Source: Flammula alnicola (taxonomy: Eukaryota; Basidiomycota; Agaricomycetes; Agaricales; Strophariaceae). Taken from it: a stretch of DNA of 64,000 bases. The translations under genes and the position numbers were made by a program. Below are positions 49,258-61,812 of this stretch, piece by piece. Where the stretch lies: assembly GCA_015499995.1 (NCBI GenBank), contig JADNRV010000011.1, positions 124,001-188,000 on the forward strand. The letters are read 5' to 3'. Each line of letters starts with the position of its first letter. Positions within the stretch are counted from its first letter, which is position 1. The notes under the pieces are model-generated. The model was not told the origin of the DNA. It was given only the letters and a program-made list of their open reading frames with translations, and ran no database searches.

Positions 49258-52200
49258 GCTTTCTCCTGGTGGTACCGAACACCTTCAGCTTGCCTCAGCG
49301 TTAACCGTGCCGCAAATGTCGTTTTGTTGGAAATTCGAGTCCAATTAGAGGCTTAAAGTGTTTCCAGAAGGGCGAAGAGTCAAGAAGCAGAGAGAGAGAG
49401 CGTATAGTACACCCTCTCCGGTGCACTATGCCGTATGTCGGTGGGCACCGTTGGTTTTCAGAAGACTGTCTTGTCGGATGACATGAACGAAAACCACAGC
49501 TTCAGAGGGTCTTGCACAATAAGACCAAATATTCGTTTATTTAAAACGCTGAAAATTCAGCGGCAGCGCTCAGCATCAATCTTTCGCTAATTTTCCTCTC
49601 GAACTTGTCTTGAACATTTTTTAAGGACTATTCGACCAGGAGTCATGTTGTCATTTGGAGGAATTACGTTTGCAAGACATCTGCAGAGGCCACGCGTCTA
49701 CAGAAATCCCTCACATCAGTAAAAAGACAGCCGGAATGCGATGGTTTTTGAAATTTGAATCTCCTAAACCAACACAAGTACTTATTCTCGTGACTTTGAA
49801 GCTACATCATAAATATCAGGAATGATCCTACTTACTAGCGTAGAATCTCGAAGGATTGTTTTTCGTGAATGAAATCATATAGAATTGTAGTTTAGCTATA
49901 CAAGTCAATGAAAACTATTCTATGGCTTCAGAATCCCACTTCCAACCTGACTTTTATGGCGGCTCCTCAATTTATTCCTGTACTTTTTAGCACTTGTGGT
50001 TCTTAGTGTGAAATTTCTGCCTTTTACATAGAGTTCTAGGGCCATTTATATACCCGGCCTTTTCTCTGATGCACGTCTCTGATGCACGATTCATGAAGGA
50101 AAGAGGCTCAAAGAATCGAGAAGAGCCAACTGGAAAGGCAACTCACTCGTCCAGTGAAAAGGTATTTAAATGTTAATTTTCATTGCTCCATTGTCGAATT
50201 ATTTGTTCCAGGCAAGCGTCGAAACTCTTGCCCAAATTAGTTCGTCATTAACCACCGTACTTACTACACACCTACAGCTCAGTCGAAACTTTTTAACACA
50301 AAACCACGACTGAGAAACGTCTAGATCGTGCTCTCGGAGCTCGGGCGCGGTAACAGACCTGTTGAGGACCACTATATACATATTTGTGCTCATGACTTGC
50401 ACAGGTGAGCGATTGCAGCCCAGGTGACCTGCCACCGTGACCACTTTACCGTCAGATGCTGGGAGTACGACCAACCTGCACACCCACTTGCTATAAAGGA
50501 CGCTCGTCGCCATCGATTTCATTTCTTCCCTCTCTCCTTTGCATTGTCGTCCATTGCTACTCCTCCTGGCCTCGCTCCTGCTACTCTCGCTCACCCTAAC
50601 TTACTTTTCATTCGGACCTGCATGACCATCGGCCCGGTATTTTCTATTATTATCTCGGAGTCGGCGTCGACGTTGCGAATAAAAATCATGCATCATGGTT
50701 CAATCCTGCAAGCAGTATCTTTCTTGAAGCTGGCCCAGTATATAATTCACCGACCAATGGTCCCTGGGGTCTCTTTCAATTGGCCTGCACCACGACAACC
50801 ACTGGCGTGATCGTTGGATCGGACCTCTCACACCGGTCGGATCTTAAGAGGCATTAGGGGCGAGCTACAATGGAGGAGACAGGCTTGAAGGGGCCCAGGA
50901 AGGGAAAGCAGGTGGAAAGGGAGGCTATTGGTAGCTGTTGTAGGCTTGAAAGTGAGTTTCTCTTGCATCGAGGTCGTTCATGATATCACCCATGAAACTA
51001 TCGCGTTCGATGAGTTTGAGTTTGTCGCTTCGGAATCTGAAAGCGGTGCTTTGTTCTTTGTTCATCGATGGTTGCTCCTCCCAAATTTGATGTGATATGC
51101 GCGGGAGCTTTTCATTCCAAAGACAATGGCATAACGCCCAACGGTTCATCCGAAAAACCGAATTTGAATTTCAAGAAGTATGATGTGGAGAAAGAAACGC
51201 AACACATCCAAGGCCCAGGCGGCATTAGGTGGGTGATCTATTATTCCTTCTGGCGTTTGCGATATATTCGTAGCTAACCATTCTCGATACTAGATAGCCT
51301 CCTCTTGAGAACATCCACCTGCTTGCATATCCTTCCCCGCCACACCAGTGGCTCATCGATGAGAGGACATCCTTTGGATGGGATGAAAGCATTATCTTAT
51401 ATCTGACTTGTCCCTCTTGCTGTTGACAAATCCACCGCGACATCCGGAAGAGGTAAAGCCGTGCGGTATTCAAGCCCAGTTCGTCTACACAGCTCTTCGT
51501 TCTGAAAGCTAGTTTTCTTTTTTGTTATCGTTTCTTTTGGGAAGCGGCCTGTGGGTTCGGGGGTTCACTTCGGTGGATTTACTAAATACCCCACATTCAC
51601 ACAGTCCAACCCCGCATTTTCATGAGCGAAATTCACAATTCAATAAATGGCAGAGATGCATCGTCCTTCCGCGCGTCGTATCCTATCATGTTTTTATCTT
51701 CTCATGGTGTCAGCACATCTGCAGGAAGGAAGTCTGCAGAAACACAAGAAACATCCAGTGAGCGAGTCCCGAACGCATGTGTTTTCGCCTGCTATGTATT
51801 TGATTCCTCTCGTAGATGCGGTTGGCGCTCCGCCTTCGCCGCGGCCGTGGGGAATATTAATTGGAAGCCGGCTCGCCGGCACTTTGAACGATCCGACTGC
51901 TCGACGAACTTGGGCGAACCTTGCCTTGACCGAATGGCTTGGTCTTATTTTCCCCACAGGAGTCGCTAATCAGCAATACGGCACCATCTCTGACTTCTCC
52001 TTCCAATGTTCTGATTGCGGGTGGGTAACGACTCAAAATTACCTTCCCAATCTGTGCGTTCCCCTTCAAACACCATCCATCAATTGCACGTCGACGTACT
52101 CATCTGCACAAGCTTGCCGGACTAATCCGATTCCAATGTGTAGTCCTTCGCGGAAGTCTCGTCATCAAGTCGATTAACTCTTGCTGCTCGTTATCTCTTA

Positions 52201-55200
52201 ACCTCCGTCTTGTCACCCATTCTACGAAAACGGAAAACATCCATATCTAATATTCGGTGCCGAAACATACTCACATGAAGACTGCAATAAGGAGTTTTCG
52301 GGGTCCCTGCCGTGGGTTTGCGGCTCTTGATCACTTCGAAGTTCGTGATTGGACGAAGTTGGACTACCGCACGGATGCCGACTTCCGAGCTGAGTAACGC
52401 GTGTAAGACCAAATGCGAATTAGGAGGAGCTCGAGACTGGAGGCGCGTACACATTCCTGGCGGTGTTGTTTCCGCACATTTTCCGCCTCACCTGGGCCTG
52501 GATTCTTCGGATTTCTGCGGACATCCCGTACGTGATCTTCACTGACGACGGCTCTCAGCGGTCTCTTGTCATTACCTTTTGGGTGGCGCAGCATAAGTAC
52601 ACGGTACTCTGCAAGCACTTTGACCATACTACATTCGGGAAATAACTCGGTCTTTTTCGATTTCGGCTTTTCGCGTCTATTCGATTTCAAAGAATGGCAT
52701 ATCGCGAAGGTGACATACAGCACCCAGAGTCACTTTCAACGATAAACAAATGGGCCTTGTTGCAATGCCCTACAAGCTTCAAGCTTCAGAAATACCGTTC
52801 TCACACCGCTCCATGTCCATATTGAACGTGTTCTTCTCTTTTGCTATGGGAATCTTTATTATGGATGAGGCTTCGTTTGCCGTGGCATCTAATTGTCTTT
52901 CCATTTTTTCTCCGGCTAAAGGCAAATGACTTGAATTTCTGTCTTCGCTGATATGGAGATGTGCTCCTGCTTGAACTTTCTGGCGGACATAATCTAGCTT
53001 ATCAGGTCACATCCACAGCAGTTAATTTCATACGAGAATTCATTCAGGAAGCTGGAAGATTAGCAAGACTTTCAAAGGGTCCGGGAAAGGTCGCTTATGA
53101 CAATTGTCTGTGATATGAGCTTGGGAGAAAGCCAGTGTTACTTTCGTCGACATCGTTATGGCTTGCCGCCGGGATCCTACCGGCAGGGTGTAATGCATAC
53201 TCCTTTGATGCTTTTCGTTGCACGTTCTTAGCCTGGAACCGTTGCTATTTCTTCCAGTCTTGAGTACCATGCTCTTTGCCTTAGCCTGGAAACTTGACCG
53301 GGTAGGGAGTGCTTCTGGGCTCCCGAGCGACATACAAAGGGCGCACCAGAGACAAGTATGGAGTGTTCTGAGCTTCTGGCTAGGCAAGAATAGAATATGC
53401 GGTCCCGCATTCAAGCTGTTTGCGCATGCGAGTGGATTTCTCAAGCTTCAGGTTCTTGGTCATCATTTCTTTCCCAGTATCCATGACTTCTGTTTCCATT
53501 TTTCCAGTTTCCCACTAGCTTTCCTTCACTCCATCTCGCGCGCTCTCAGATGTCCTGTCGTTTCTGCTTCTGCTTTCAAGTATCCATCCTTTGCGCAATT
53601 CTTGACGCGTACTTCTAAAATTTAACAGCACCTCTGGAAGATATGGTGATGGCAGATTTCCATCGAACGTTCTGATCTATCCCTTTCTCTAATTTATTTT
53701 GGGCTAGTTTGTCCTCTCTGTGAACCGATTGTGCACATTCGCATTAAGCCCCACAACTGCTCTTATGCACTATTTTAGTCTGTTCGTCTCAATTTACCTC
53801 TGTGGTGTCTGTTTTGTCTCTCTCTCTCTGGTCTGGCATTGACGTGTCAGTTATGCTATCCATACTATGATACGGCCAGCTCATTGGATTATGTAGATAA
53901 CCGATGTTCTTTCTTCATCCATCTGAGCATTCCACATCAGCTTGAAATAGCAGACCGTCCCGTTCTCGCCGTGCGGATATTACCTACTATCATATCTCTG
54001 TAGATGTATTGTAACCAATCCGAATCTGCCGGAGGATAGCTCTTTCTTATCTTCTATAATCAATCTTGGACGTCATTTGACATTTTGCTCGGTTTCTGGC
54101 GGTCTGCCATGGTGGTATTTCAGCGAAGTTCCTTTCCTGTAATTAGAAAACCAATCATACTGAGCATGTGGAGACCCACTTCGATACATTGTCTTGGTGT
54201 CCTAATTATATACGTTAAGTCCATAAGCTATGCCGGCATGATGGAACATCTATTCTATGTATATACTAAATTAAGAGTGTGCTGCGTCGAGGCCCGAAAT
54301 TTATGTGATGCCTGGAACATTGTTATGTCTAGTTACTTATTAGATGTAACACACCGGTGTCCAGGCATATTGTACAACGGAATATCCGCTGATGAACTTG
54401 AACTTATTTCCTCCAATTACAACATCGCCGTCCCAATCGCTCGTCGACAACTGTGGAGGTCTTATATTGGAGGTCGAGGCAAGAATGATGTTGAACTGGT
54501 AGCATCGAGCTCAATCTATCCATCAGTCTTTCTCTCTTTTATACTTTGCTTGAGCCTCGCACTCAAAGTTTTCATAAGCAAAGCTTTGACCCACCTGGTC
54601 TTGAAAGCATATCCTTATTCTTAAAATATGGATTACGACTGTAAAAGGACATGCACATTATTGCACCATGATTTGAGGGAAGCTTGCCTCTAATAGCTCC
54701 GATGAATGCTCGGCCACAACGCCGAACGGTCCATGTGTCCGTAGCAACGAGATTTGTGCCAGTTCAGATTCAGTTGTCCGTAGAGTAGAACCAGTGTAGG
54801 TGTGCTGAGAAGTGGTACCCGCGAACCCAAAAGTCCGCTCCATTTTAGTGGTTTGTGGAGATCTAGGGCACGGAGATACTTGGCGGACATGTAAAGTAAC
54901 AGCCGCTGAACGCTGACGCTGAACGCTGAATGTTTTTCCGCCAAGCTTCCATTTCGGGGCACCCGCGCCACACGCCAAGACAGCCCCGATCGTTCAACCA
55001 CTATTCCGTGCATAAAGACTGTAGTCTGGCCTAAACCTCGGTATGTATCGCGCATGTATATGCTTGTCGAAAACTACCCGAGGATACGCACCTCAATTCA
55101 AGATGCAAGAAGGAAATCTGCAAACGTGCGAGATGCTGAGCAATTGTTCAACGCGATGGTCGGGCATTAAATCGCTCCACGGCTCAATCACAAAATTGGC

Positions 55201-57952
55201 CTAAAATATAAGAAATGGGCCAGTGTGTATCATTATATACTAAATATCTAGTCACTTTCCCCGTCGTATGATATACTCTCCGATTAATGTTAACGTTGAA
55301 GGTTTGCAACTTGAATACCTATGTAAATATGTCAGTTCCTACAAGCAACCAAAAGCACCATGCGGTTCCGAAGTCGAGAAATGAATTGATTGAAACTCAC
55401 ATTGAGTTTATTTCCTGCTGCCGTCCTGACTTTCAGATTACCCAGTTCGGCTCTATCGGACGCGAGTTCAAGATCTACAGACGTCAAACTGAATTTCCGT
55501 ACGACCGCCATGCTTCGGTGAAATGTACGGAGGAAAAACGCTGATAGAGATCATAATATACAGAACCAATATCATATGTCAGATAGTCCGCGTAATGCAC
55601 CAAGAACTCTAAGTATTTACCGTCCTGAAATTGCCTGGAAACTCTCCAAGCCCAACCCGGGCCGCAGTCTAACCGACAGGCCTCTTGCGGACCGCCACAT
55701 CCCGTGGTTCTGTGGCGTCTATGTCCCAAGCATCTAAGCCCAATTTAATTCTAAATTCTCAAGCGCCTTTACAACATACATATTACGCGATGCCGTATTC
55801 TTGAATCGGACATTGATGTTTTCACCACTGTCACGCCGTGTTGGAAACCTTGCCTTGTATGTGCCAGCTCGTCCTGGTTTGAACTTTTCTTGTCGTGTCT
55901 GTCGTGTTTTGTGTTGTTGGGTGCATTGGTCTTGGCGCAGACGAGCTGGAATCCATGGACGTGTCGCGACTTGATTGTCTCACGTTCGCGACAAAAGGCA
56001 TACCATTTGAAATACGTGTTTGCTAATATAATTAGGTCAACATTTATTCTAAGATCCTGGCAGTCTTGCTTGGAATTCATAACCATTGTGTACTCAGCCC
56101 ATCCACTGCCGGTGGACCCCAGCAGATAGTTGGATTATGCTCCTCGGCTACCTGTACCAACATCAGTAATGAACCGTCAAGTTGAGTTCGATCAACCACT
56201 TTATCCCCTTGGATTTCAAGACGCCGCACTGACGTTTTAGGTCTATACAGAGACCCAGCCGAAAGGACTCGGAAGAAAGCCGGGACGGTAAAATTATGGC
56301 GATTGTGATTTGACGCACATAAGGATGCTATCAGGCCTCGCGATGAGGTGAGAGAGATTTACCTTTTAGTTTATTTCTGCGCCGCGTAAAGTTGACATCG
56401 CCTGGCAAGTCAACATCTATCAATCTCATCTGACAAAACCATTCCGTCTCTGGTTACCGATGGTTCGATATTACCATATTGGTGGAGTAGATTTGAACAC
56501 AGAAATATCAATAGCGAAGTACAGTATACGCCCTCGTTTTCCTCATTCACGCGCATTCCCGACACCTCCGGGACCCGAAGGTTCAAGTGGGCATGAAGAA
56601 TCGAGTGGTATTGGTTCGGTAATCGGCCTTGAACGTCTCAAAGCCGCCCACTATGTCAGAGTGCATCTGTCAAAGAAAGTTGGACATCCCCAAAATAACC
56701 TGAAATGTCTTTGACCGGTTGTAACTCAAGCATTCGTCCAATATCACACTCAGGCGTTCATATCACTGGCCTTCAAGGATGGTGCCGCCGCTGTGCGTTG
56801 TACCTGGTTAGGCGCATGATCGTGCGCATATATCGGCAAAACATCGTAAAAAGCCTGCCAAACAATGTTTTGTTCAATTGCATGCGCCACACTAAGTATG
56901 GGATCTGCTCAACAGGCAAGGATGCCGAATTGACGCCACAGAACAACGTGTACTCTTTCCACTATTCCTACACATATGGGAGTATAGCCAACTCTCGAGT
57001 CTCGCCTTCACGAGTCGGCCAGAGTTTGCCGCAATCATAGTCTGTCGGAAGTCCCCCGGCGGCCCATCCTAGACGTATACACGTAAAAGTTGAACGTCGG
57101 ATCCTTATGCAGCAGACCCAGATTGTGAACTTCGGAGTTCGTCGGTCAACGGCAGATGCAGGGTACTTAAGGGTGGCGGCCGCCGGTGGACACCGTGGAA
57201 GCGGCAGGGATGGCAGAGCTATGCGCGTGAGTCAGTAGAAAATCGAGTTTGATATCCGGCTTTTGAAGAGCAGAGAGATGAAATTTTCAAAGACACCGGG
57301 GTGAACTTGCTGGCAATTTTTTTTTTGAGTGGGGTAACATACTTATAAGTAGGCGTGTGGAAATACCTTTCTGCCTAGGTCGACGGAAACTCTCAGCTCA
57401 CGGACAGTCTGAACCGAGCTGAATGTGTAAGTATATTTCCCACGCTTCTCTGCCATCTAACGAGCGCACTCTTCCATCAAGTTACATGTCCACTTCACTT
57501 TATCAGACTGCAAGAAACTATTGTTGGATTGAGCGCCCAGAGGCTCTTACATGGGCAGCGGTGCCGCCGGCACCCCGCCATACTTATCACGATCCCACTG
57601 ATAATTGATTATCGAAGTTACCCCGCACGGGTGCACAGACGCCGCGACGATGCCGCACCCCCGCATTCACGCCGGCCTGGCGGCAATCTGACAGACAGCT
57701 CTGCCACACTCCCGCATTATTCAAGACGTCCTCACATTGCGTCGATAGCGCAATCTCGTATGTCACTCAAGGAACGCCGCGTTGGCACCTACATGTGCCT
57801 GTGGACAGTGTCATTGCGTATATAGGGTACGTAGACGTGGATGTACTCACTAATACTACATTGAATGCCAAGGAGAACTTATTTAAGGTTGTGTAGAGGA
57901 GATCGATCCTCTCTGGCTCCGAGGCTCCGTATGTCCGATTCCGACGCCGATA
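49258..57952. other. Gene-poor region with degraded fragments
   Basis: No gene can be supported over 8.7 kb. The longest plus-strand frames (51647-52177, 176 codons; 54085-54624, 179 codons) lack recognisable motifs, splice support or conserved composition. The minus strand at 50934-51090 has a coding-like piece (FRFRSDKLKLIERDSFMGDI) reminiscent of a C2-like module, but it is surrounded by stops. I see no rRNA or tRNA gene here and could not delimit a transposon by eye. Probably old repeats and gene debris. Confidence 0.4.
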
Positions 57953-57975
57953 TGCGTGCGTGCGTGCGTGCGTGC
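57953..57975. repeat. TGCG microsatellite
   Basis: About six tandem copies of TGCG, ending in TGCATG. Length is likely variable between isolates. Confidence 0.8.
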
Positions 57976-60770
57976 ATGTTTATACAGTCGGAATTCATTG
58001 TCCATCGTCCTGAATTTTTTCAATTCTATTTTTAGCACACCTTCCTAAGGCCATAACCCCTGATAATCTGTAAGTAGCCTGGGCTGTCCATCGAGGGGTA
58101 CACATGGGTTACGAGGGGTCCGACTGTATTTGACGATGGTGCTGCGCCGTCCAAGAATCATCAATCAACCCTGCCAGCGAAAGAAATCATGCAAGTACTT
58201 ACGAAGCGTCGAGTCGCTGATTCGGTTTCGAACAGGCGTCGGATTCGAATTTATGGCTGGGTATCGATGCATGCAACGCCCGGCCAATTGCAACGCGCAC
58301 ATACTGTTGCATCATGCTTGGGCCCTTTGGCCTCCCTGCGGGGCGCGACGCGGAAGAGCTGGATTAGGATTTCATACAGAGGTTTCATTGGATGGCGCCT
58401 TGGCTCCAGCCAGCCAGCCAGCGCTTGTGGTCCAAGCACGACCCAGGCCGATCGTGCTGGAGTTGTCCTGTAATTCGTGAAGTGTGAGAAGATCGTAGAG
58501 AATGATGAACTCGGAGTACAGAGAAAAAGAAAAGAACGAAAAGACAAGAAAAGAAAAGAGACCTACAAAGCGTCGGGCAGGGGAGACATGGATCGACTGC
58601 GTACCCCACGAGCGCAGCGCTGGTCGACGTCGGGACGGAATTATTATTCCATCGAATGAGCTCTAAGTAATTATTAATTAAGCTTGGCGATGACCCATGA
58701 GGCTAGGATATCGATTTTGGTCTGCGTCTTGCATATCTACCAACCCAACCGTAACCCGACGTGCTTTCTTTCGATACTGCTCCCGCCGCATATTTGAGCT
58801 GTTTATACATGGCTATCGCTATGTAGCTGTCTACGTCGGGTCCAGACGAGCCCACACACTGTAGCTAAGGATGCTATGTACATTGCTACTTACCGACCGA
58901 TGGTCGCTCGGCTGCTGATGACTTGGGGAGGGGATGCGGGGACGTGATAACCGGAGTGGTTACACGGATCTATGCGGACGCGGGCGCAGTCTCTCAGTCT
59001 CTCGGATAGGATACATACTTACGGTGGATATACCTGAACCCCTCCTGAACTGAACCCTGAAGGCTTACATAGGAAAGGAGAGATTAGATTCCATGATCTA
59101 CATTTAAGGAAGGAGGCGTAAGGGGAAGGGGCATATGGGATATTTTGGAATTGGAAATTTTGGAAGCCTAAATATTGGAAATCTGGAATAGGACCCGATC
59201 GTTGCAAGGGTGAGTGCAGATAAATAAGTATATGGTATGTATTGTGGGGTCCTGCGGGGTCGAGCTCGAGTCAGATATCGACGCACACGCACATAAGGCT
59301 GTATGTACTGTACCGTAGGAATATGCACGATTAACACGGAGGGCGATCGTTCGACGTACGGTCCCTTGAGTCCCCTCCTTCGAATTCCCTTGGTCTCGAA
59401 TAATGAATTCTGAACCCTCTCAAGTTAAACGTGAAACGTACGGCCTTTTCAAATTTGGAATCCCGTTTAAGGGTTTGAGTAAGTATTGGCGTTTCAGCTG
59501 CTGCTTATGTTAATCCTATGTGCCAGTACTATGTAGCGCCCCCGCGGGCTCGAGCGTGCGTCCGATGTATGTATGTAGGTAGATAAACTTGATCAGCGGG
59601 CCATGAAGGAGAGGAGAGGAGAGAATAGGGCATATTACATGATCTACTAATTTCAAGGAAGCTTATAAATTATAATTGAGGAGAGTTTGAAATTTGGACT
59701 GGGTGCTGGGCGGGGTATGGGGTATTTGAAATTTGGGATCTGCGAGTTGATTTTTTTTAAAGGTTCGAGATTGGAATATCCGAACGCTTAAATATGCTGA
59801 GTAGTGTGGGGTAAATGGGCTTCAGACATGCGCAAGTACATTGCTCGCGTTCGCATCCGACGGTGCGGCGATAAGCAAGCTTAAGTGTCGCCTTTACAGG
59901 CTTACTCCGAGTCGTACGCGATTAACTAAGTTACATTGAAGGTAGGGTGAATTCGAAGGAGGTGATGTGATTACGGATTCGAGTATCGTACAACCTACTT
60001 AAGTAGCTTACATTGTACTTACGAGTGCACCGTGCGGACATGGGGAGGAGGAATCAAGTTGTCAAGGTTGGGGGACCGTGTCAATATGTACATTGTACCC
60101 GACGGAAAGGGGGAAGGCAAGGGCTAAGTACATATTGCACATCCGGACGCCCGCACGAGTGCCGGCGGTGGGATGGTGAATAATCAATCAATCTGGCTTT
60201 TGAGATGATGATGCGTGCGTGCGGGGTACATGATTGGTAAATGATTATTTTGCAGAGCGATGTTCGTACTTAGGAAGCTGCATTGGTGTTATGCTGGTAT
60301 TTATTTTATCCTCGGAACCTCGAACGACCTTGTGCGACATCGGATTCGATATTATGACACATATGCATTATGTACCCGTCGTTGACCGAGCACGGAGCAA
60401 AGGTACCGTAACATAAGGTTAGGGCTCGAGTGGATTTCATCTCGGTTGTGAAATTACTAGAGCAAATTTGAAATGGGTATGTGATCAGTGGGGTAGAGGG
60501 GCTTGGCTTGCCGTCTGGGGAGAGGGGGGATGCGGGGGTGACGAGATGACCTTGTGCTCGATGCACGGGGAAGGGGGAAATGAGGGGACATGACGGTGAG
60601 GATGAGGATGAGGGTACTACGTTATGGTAGAGGAAGTGACGAGGGGGAGGATAAGGGGGGCTTAACGTGGCAGGCCAGGGGAAGTGGAAGGACGGGGATA
60701 TGGATCTTAGAAGCGAGGGGGGCTATTTAGGGAGCGAATCGCGCAAAACGGCCGGGAAGGAAGGAGGGAA
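57976..60770. other. Long gene-free region upstream of the 61.8-kb gene
   Basis: No gene supported. Short frames are GC-shifted noise. The words GTACATTG, GTACATATTG and TGTACTTA recur (near 58877, 59837, 60013, 60088, 60128), as do purine-rich runs near 58500-58560 and 60575-60660. The region may be repeat-derived or a long regulatory region; I cannot tell which. Confidence 0.4.
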
Positions 60771-60791
60771 CAGGACCCCCGAAATTCCCCT
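60771..60791 (+). repeat. Left terminal inverted repeat, 21 bp
   Basis: Exact reverse complement of 61612-61632. The AGGGAA duplication directly precedes it. Confidence 0.85.
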
Positions 60792-60959
60792 CAGATCTCT
60801 GGTGCCAAGTTTGGATAGAAATTGAGAAAATTTGACCAAATGTCTCAGGGCTATTTGGATAAAAATTGAGTTTTTTGGCCGAAATGTCACCGCCAGGAGG
60901 TCGGATAGATATTGGCTGTGCGGCGAAGGTATGGTCAGAGATCCGGATAAAAATTGCCT

Positions 60960-61027
60960 CCAGAGAGACTCGAACATCCTCTCACCCAACCTACACACGG
61001 CACTATACCACTAGGCTACAGTACTAG
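60960..61027 (-). ncRNA. tRNA-like segment with pol III A and B boxes
   Basis: On the minus strand an A box (TAGCCTAGTGG, at 61008-61018) is followed 32 bases later by a B box (GTTCGAGTC, at 60967-60975), matching the two-part internal promoter of tRNA genes. The acceptor ends do not pair and the anticodon arm does not fold properly. So this is a tRNA-derived relic or a SINE-like head rather than a working tRNA. Confidence 0.45.
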
Positions 61028-61104
61028 ATTTTATGATGAGCCATTGGTGTCACATGTCCTTCCGACTCTCCGCTTTTCGACAATCATTCCTTCACTGTCC
61101 TTCC

Positions 61105-61279
61105 TCTGCGGCCTAACATATACACCTAACGCCATTGAAGGAGGTTTACAAATATCGACGGAAGACCTGGAAATCTTCAAGGTTCTCAAATCTCAGCCCA
61201 AGAAAATAGCTGATGCATTGAAGGCCTTCCGAAAACGAACGAGAGAAGCTGTTGCTTCAGATGGTGAAATTGATGAGTA
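61105..61279 (+). pseudogene. Captured coding fragment inside the 61-kb TIR element
   Basis: A reading frame ending in a clean stop: GGLQISTEDLEIFKVLKSQP, then KKIADALKAFRKRTREAVAS and DGEIDE. The regular charged-helical composition is unlike the surrounding element DNA and looks like the last exon of a gene. Source gene unknown. Confidence 0.4.
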
Positions 61280-61611
61280 ACAGGTACTTAGTAGACTGTA
61301 GTATTGTTCTGACCGAAATACTTTATTATTGGCAAGTTTACGGGTTATATTTCGAACCTTCTGAGCTTTATAGACCTTCTACACTTCAGAAATGAGAAAA
61401 TTTGGGCACATAGCACTTTTTTTTGACTTTTTCAATGTCTGATCTCAAAATTTGGATAAAAATCGGCCGCTGGCACTTTTTGTATGTCTGATCCCGAAAT
61501 TCGGATAGAAACCGCTTTTTGACCAGCCCTGATGCCAAAATCGGATAGAAATCGCTGGATTTTGTTTGGATAGAAATCACCAAAATTTGACCATTTTGGA
61601 TCAGACATTTA

Positions 61612-61632
61612 AGGGGAATTTCGGGGGTCCTG
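61612..61632 (-). repeat. Right terminal inverted repeat, 21 bp
   Basis: Exact reverse complement of 60771-60791. Followed by AGGGAA. Confidence 0.85.
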
Positions 61633-61812
61633 AGGGAACGCAAGGAGGTTGTTTGGATATGTGATTTGATTACATATTTTGATCTGCGATGGAACCCGAT
61701 ATGGAGTGTGTGTGGGGTCCGGGGCAGGTTGGGTTGGGTTGGGTTAGCTAGGATAGGGACCGTATTTTACATTTCTACCCTCTGCTCTCGATCATCATCA
61801 CCTCCTTCCCCC

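Larger units (their letters stand above)
60771..61632. mobile_element. TIR element, 862 bp, with subterminal repeats and pol III-like promoter
   Basis: Perfect 21-bp inverted repeats (60771-60791 and 61612-61632) beginning CAGGACCCCCGAAATTCCCC. They are flanked by a 6-bp AGGGAA duplication (60765-60770, 61633-61638). Inside each end lie four direct copies of a degenerate word (T/C)GGATA(A/G)AAAT(T/C)G. On the left they sit near 60814, 60857, 60902 and 60944; on the right near 61453, 61502, 61542 and 61568. The middle holds a tRNA-like segment (minus strand) and a plus-strand coding fragment. No transposase is present, so it is non-autonomous. The family is not recognised. Confidence 0.75.

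Noticed and set aside
51647..52177. 176-codon plus-strand frame, considered as a secreted protein
   Set aside because: No convincing signal peptide and no known motif. It sits in debris; kept only as part of the gene-poor region.
54085..54624. 179-codon plus-strand frame with a hydrophobic C-terminus
   Set aside because: AT-rich random-looking composition, no homology recognised and no splice or promoter context.
60960..61027. Working tRNA gene
   Set aside because: A and B boxes are good, but acceptor ends do not pair and the anticodon arm does not form, so listed only as tRNA-like.
61720..61748. GGGTT repeats considered as an internal telomere tract
   Set aside because: Only about four copies and not the TTAGGG unit expected in basidiomycetes.
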